Source: Piper betle (taxonomy: Eukaryota > Streptophyta > Magnoliopsida > Piperales > Piperaceae). Taken from it: DNA of 64,000 bases. The notes beneath the pieces are model-generated. The model made no database searches. It had not been told where the DNA came from and worked only from the letters and a program-made list of their open reading frames with translations. The number at the start of each line of letters is the position of its first letter. The stretch's first letter is position 1. Positions 60,827 through 64,000 of this stretch are shown here, one piece after another. The stretch lies in the NCBI GenBank assembly GCA_033002965.1, contig JAURVB010012696.1:95001-159000 (forward strand), written 5' to 3'. The translations under genes were made by a program, and so were the position numbers.

Positions 60827-62090
60827 ATTACCTACAAAACTAGGCTTAATTTTAAAAAAATACGTAGCGAACTTCCTAACACATAATCATGAAAAAGATA
60901 GAATTCAAATACAACCTAAAATAGGGCTTAAAATTTGGGAAAAGGGACGGTCATGTCACTACAAACAAAAAAAGTACCCCTTTTTTCAAGTTTGGGACCC
61001 ATAAATGATCATAAATGCATAACCAGACAAAACCATGTAAACCAAACTTGTAGATATAAGGAATGTAAAAACACCAAGATAATGCAAAAATACAACCTAA
61101 AATGTGAGATATAAACTATTTATTGAAACAGTGCATCTTACTACACATATAGTTTACAAAAATCATAACTATTTATTTACTCATGTAAATGGCATGATTC
61201 AAAATTATAACTACTCCTAACATGTATATCTACATGTGTAAAATGTAAGCAAAAATATTAACAAACACCGCCAAACAACAAACATGCACAACAACAAGCG
61301 GTAAAGGTAGAAAAGCGACACCTTTACCTCAAGAGGCACCAAGGGAGGTCTCTTGGGGCTTCCTATCCCAAAACCTCAGGGAGGTCTCTTGAGAGGGCGT
61401 GGAGAAGGCCTAGGAAGTCTGTGGAGGAAGTGAGAGGAGGGAGTAAGGGGAAGGTGCAAAGGTAGAGCCAAAGGGAAAAGAATGGAAATCATGCCCTATT
61501 TATAGGCAAAAATGCAGTTCCAATGCAAGGGCATTGTCCAAAAGCCTTCGCAGTGGACACTACCAAGTTGGACCACAAACAAGTCTTAACCAAACCATCA
61601 CGTGCGCCTACTAAACCAAACCACACACAACTTGGACACAGAACTAGACACAAGGGCGCTGCCAGTGCACCATTTCGCTGGCAGCGCCCCTACGCTAGGC
61701 CATAGCATAAAGGCCCTAGGAGGTGCATATGTGCTAAGTGCAGTTTATGCGCACCTAGGGTTCCCACTTGTGTGGTTGTTGGGCAACCTCAGAAGTAGCA
61801 CCATGGGTCCTAGGCTTCTAGGATGGATCATAAGGGGTTTCAATCATGCGACAAGCAGTCTAGACTCGCGAAAGATACAGTCCTAAACCTAACTAAACTC
61901 AACTCAAATAAAATCCAAAAATTAGAGCATGGATGGTATAGTAACCAACCTGGCAGTGCCAAGTACTAGGGGAGACTAGGTTTGTCGCTCAAACATAACA
62001 TTCCATACATACACACGTGGCAAAAAAGGCTGGGCAAGGAACTCGATCAGGGTCGAGATCGAATCGAAACTAAAACCATCAGACAAAAGC
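60827..62090 (-). repeat. Family Y, 5' part of the nested-host copy
   Basis: Collinear with 31480-32633: CTTTACCTCAAG segment (61322), the moderately GC-rich 61320-61800 block, and ACTAAAACCATC (about 62069). It ends near 62090 where integrase sequence begins. Open frames here (for example 61602-61886) are not matched in the other Y copy. Degenerate terminus GTTTTTATA corresponds to the LTR start at 32633. Confidence 0.6.
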
Positions 62091-63130
62091 CCAGTTTTTA
62101 TAGAGCACACTCATTCTTCGTTATTGCCACTCTTCAGATTATGGAGGTCATTTTGGTCGGCAAAGAAGTGCAATAAAAGTGCTGCAAAGTGGGTTCTATT
62201 GGCTAATTGTTTTCAAAGATGCTCACTCATTTGTGATGGATATCAAAGAAGTTAAAATATTTCCAGGCGACAAGAGAGGCCTTTGAACAAGATTCTAGAA
62301 GTTGAGCTCTTTGATGTGTTAGATATAGACTTAATGGGACCTTTCATACCATCAAATTAGAATGAGTACATCCTTGTAGCAGTTGATTATGTACCAAAAT
62401 CGGTTAAAACAACATTCCCCACCAATGATGCCAAAGTAGTGATCAAATTCTTGAAGAAGAAAATCTTTACAAGATTCGGAACTCCAAGGGCTATCATCAG
62501 TGATGTGGGATCATACTTCTACAATCATGCTTTTGAAACATTCTTGGATAAATATGGGTTAAAACATAGAACTGCTACAGCTTACCATCACCAAACAAGT
62601 GGGCAAGTCGAGATCTCAAATAAACAAATCAAAGGGATTTTGGAGGAGATAGTTAATCCTACAAGAAAGGACTAGTCACTTGAGTTAGATGATGCACTAT
62701 GGGCATGCAGAACAGTTTTCAAAACACCAATATGAATGTCCCTATTTAAGTTAGTCTTTGATAAGGCTTGTCACTTACTAGTGGAACTAGAACACAAGGG
62801 CTATTGGGCAATTCAAAAGTTAGATCTTGAGACAAAAGCATGTGGACAAAAAAGGTAATGGATGAGATGGATGAATTTAGAATGGAAGCTTGTGCAAATG
62901 TCAAATTGTACAAGGAACGTACCAAACTTTGGTACCACAAACACATCTTGGCGCAATATTTTGAGTCAGGGCAGCAAGTTTTAATGTACAATTCTATACT
63001 AAGGCTATTCCCATGGTACCTTAAGTATAGATGGTCTGGTCCATTGACATTGATCTAAGCATTCCCACATGGTGATGTAGAAATCAGGGTTGACAAAACA
63101 AGTATGCAATTTAAGGTAAATGGATAGAGA
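62091..63130 (+). pseudogene. Athila-type Ty3/gypsy integrase remnant
   Basis: Would have joined retrotransposon DNA into the genome. From left: YGGHFG and SGFYW in the N-terminal region, frameshifted; catalytic core with first Asp in IDLMGPF (about 62330), an open stretch 62439-62675 with [14 protein letters not shown] (second Asp) and TSGQVEISN (catalytic Glu), then WACRTVFKTPI and KACHLLVELEHKGYWAI in other frames. The end, 62840-63058, has YRWSGPLTLI and, after a break, FPHGDVEIRV and FKVNG. Stops and frameshifts occur throughout, so it is dead. The N-terminal zinc-binding region is cut by the Y sequence at about 62090. It covers the domain missing from G-A and G-B. Confidence 0.85.
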
Positions 63131-64000
63131 TTGAAGAAATATTCTTGTGGAGATTAGGTTGGGCACATCTTCACAATTGATTTAGCAGAAATGAAATAAA
63201 ATGTAGTCTAAGTTAAGGACTAAAAATTAGCACCGGATGGGAAGCAATCCATGTATTCTAAAAGAGAAAGAAGAAGAGGTAAAGTAATAATGTGTAATAT
63301 ATTGTACAGGTACAAAATTCAAAATGTACCAAAGCTGGTCCGGTAAGGTAAAGGTAAGAGAATCACCCACAATGAACTACTCCCTCATTTAGGCATTTTT
63401 TCACTTTTTGGCGGGCGATAGACTTTCTCCCGCTACTTACTTTTGTGATTCCCTATTAAAATCCTTTCTCGGGTATGCAATTTTAACCTTTCTTTTCATT
63501 ACACTTGATAGTACAGTTTACTATTTACTATATCTTGAGCAATGTCATTTATTTTCTCCTTTGGCTGCTAAGAAATTTTTGTTTAAATAGGATAAGAAAG
63601 ATCTTAGATTTGTATATATAGTTCTATATATTGGTTTTCATCAAATACTCTTGTTTTGATATTGCATAAAAAGTGGAAGCTCTTTTTATTGAGCAAATTT
63701 TCTTAGACAAAAAATGCTAAACAGGAATATGAGGCGCGAAATCAAAGATTGTGCATGAGGAAGAACCAAATTTATCAATACCTAGTGAGATCCCAAGCGT
63801 AGAAATCCTAATTGAAACAATTGCATCTGGAAAAGTTGAAAAAGCAAGAACAGATTCCAATAATGAATCAGAGAAAAGATCTGTATCATTGTCAGTCATC
63901 TAAAATGAGGAGGAAGAAGAGCCAAGTTTGCCACCATTACCCAAGGAAAAAGCAGCAAATCAACCTACCATCACCTCATTCTTCACGAGGACTCCAACAA
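63131..64000 (+). other. Sequence downstream of integrase, no gene recognised
   Basis: Presumably the post-pol region of the same Athila-like element. Open frames are 60 codons or less. A TTTTCACTTTTTGGCGGGCG segment occurs near 63396. The last ~110 bases (63900-64000) are open in at least one plus-strand frame and run off the window, but I cannot identify a protein. Confidence 0.4.

Noticed and set aside
60027..60831. Target-site duplication around TRIM array T2
   Set aside because: Flanks ATGGC and ATTAC agree at only three of five bases, which is too weak to claim.

Overview
This window looks like nuclear DNA of a flowering plant with a transposon-rich genome. It is a stack of nested LTR retrotransposons, retrotransposon fragments, two miniature retrotransposon (TRIM) arrays and one hAT DNA transposon. 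I see no convincing host gene, no rRNA or tRNA gene and no CRISPR array. The plant assignment rests on primer-binding sites matching plant initiator-Met and Asp tRNA 3' ends, Athila-type Ty3/gypsy gag and integrase remnants, a plant-type BED/DUF659 hAT transposase and GT-AG introns. The species cannot be named. The family names used here (X, Y, Z, W, G, T) are mine.

Layout, left to right. 1-3268 holds two head-to-head family X LTR pieces. 3269-8916 is AT-rich, low-copy-looking DNA with a copia-like solo LTR (3705-4503, perfect AAGAA duplication) and two weak candidate exons. 8917-15571 is a minus-strand X element with a non-coding internal domain, a polypurine tract and an initiator-Met primer site. 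15572-19880 is G-A, a deleted Athila-like element. 19881-30914 is a patchwork of W, X (with TRIM array T1 nested in it), Y and Z fragments. 30915-33043 is Y sequence.

From about 32781 to 62090 the Y sequence appears to be one host copy opened by successive insertions: a W element (33044-43149) carrying G-B, which carries the hAT element; an X solo LTR (44045-47192, perfect TCACC duplication); a full-length X element (47407-59710, perfect CGTAT duplication) carrying a Z solo LTR; and TRIM array T2 (60032-60826). An Athila-type integrase pseudogene follows (62091-63130).

How the parts relate. X resembles a LARD: LTRs of about 3.2 kb around an internal domain of nearly 4 kb with no gag or pol reading frame, so it would need proteins in trans. 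G copies keep gag and a small start of pol fused to the end of integrase, with the same junction in both copies. The hAT transposase is the only nearly intact protein gene: five exons with phase-compatible GT-AG introns and one single-base frameshift in a homopolymer. All calls come from reading the sequence by eye; family-level homology was not confirmed by any search.
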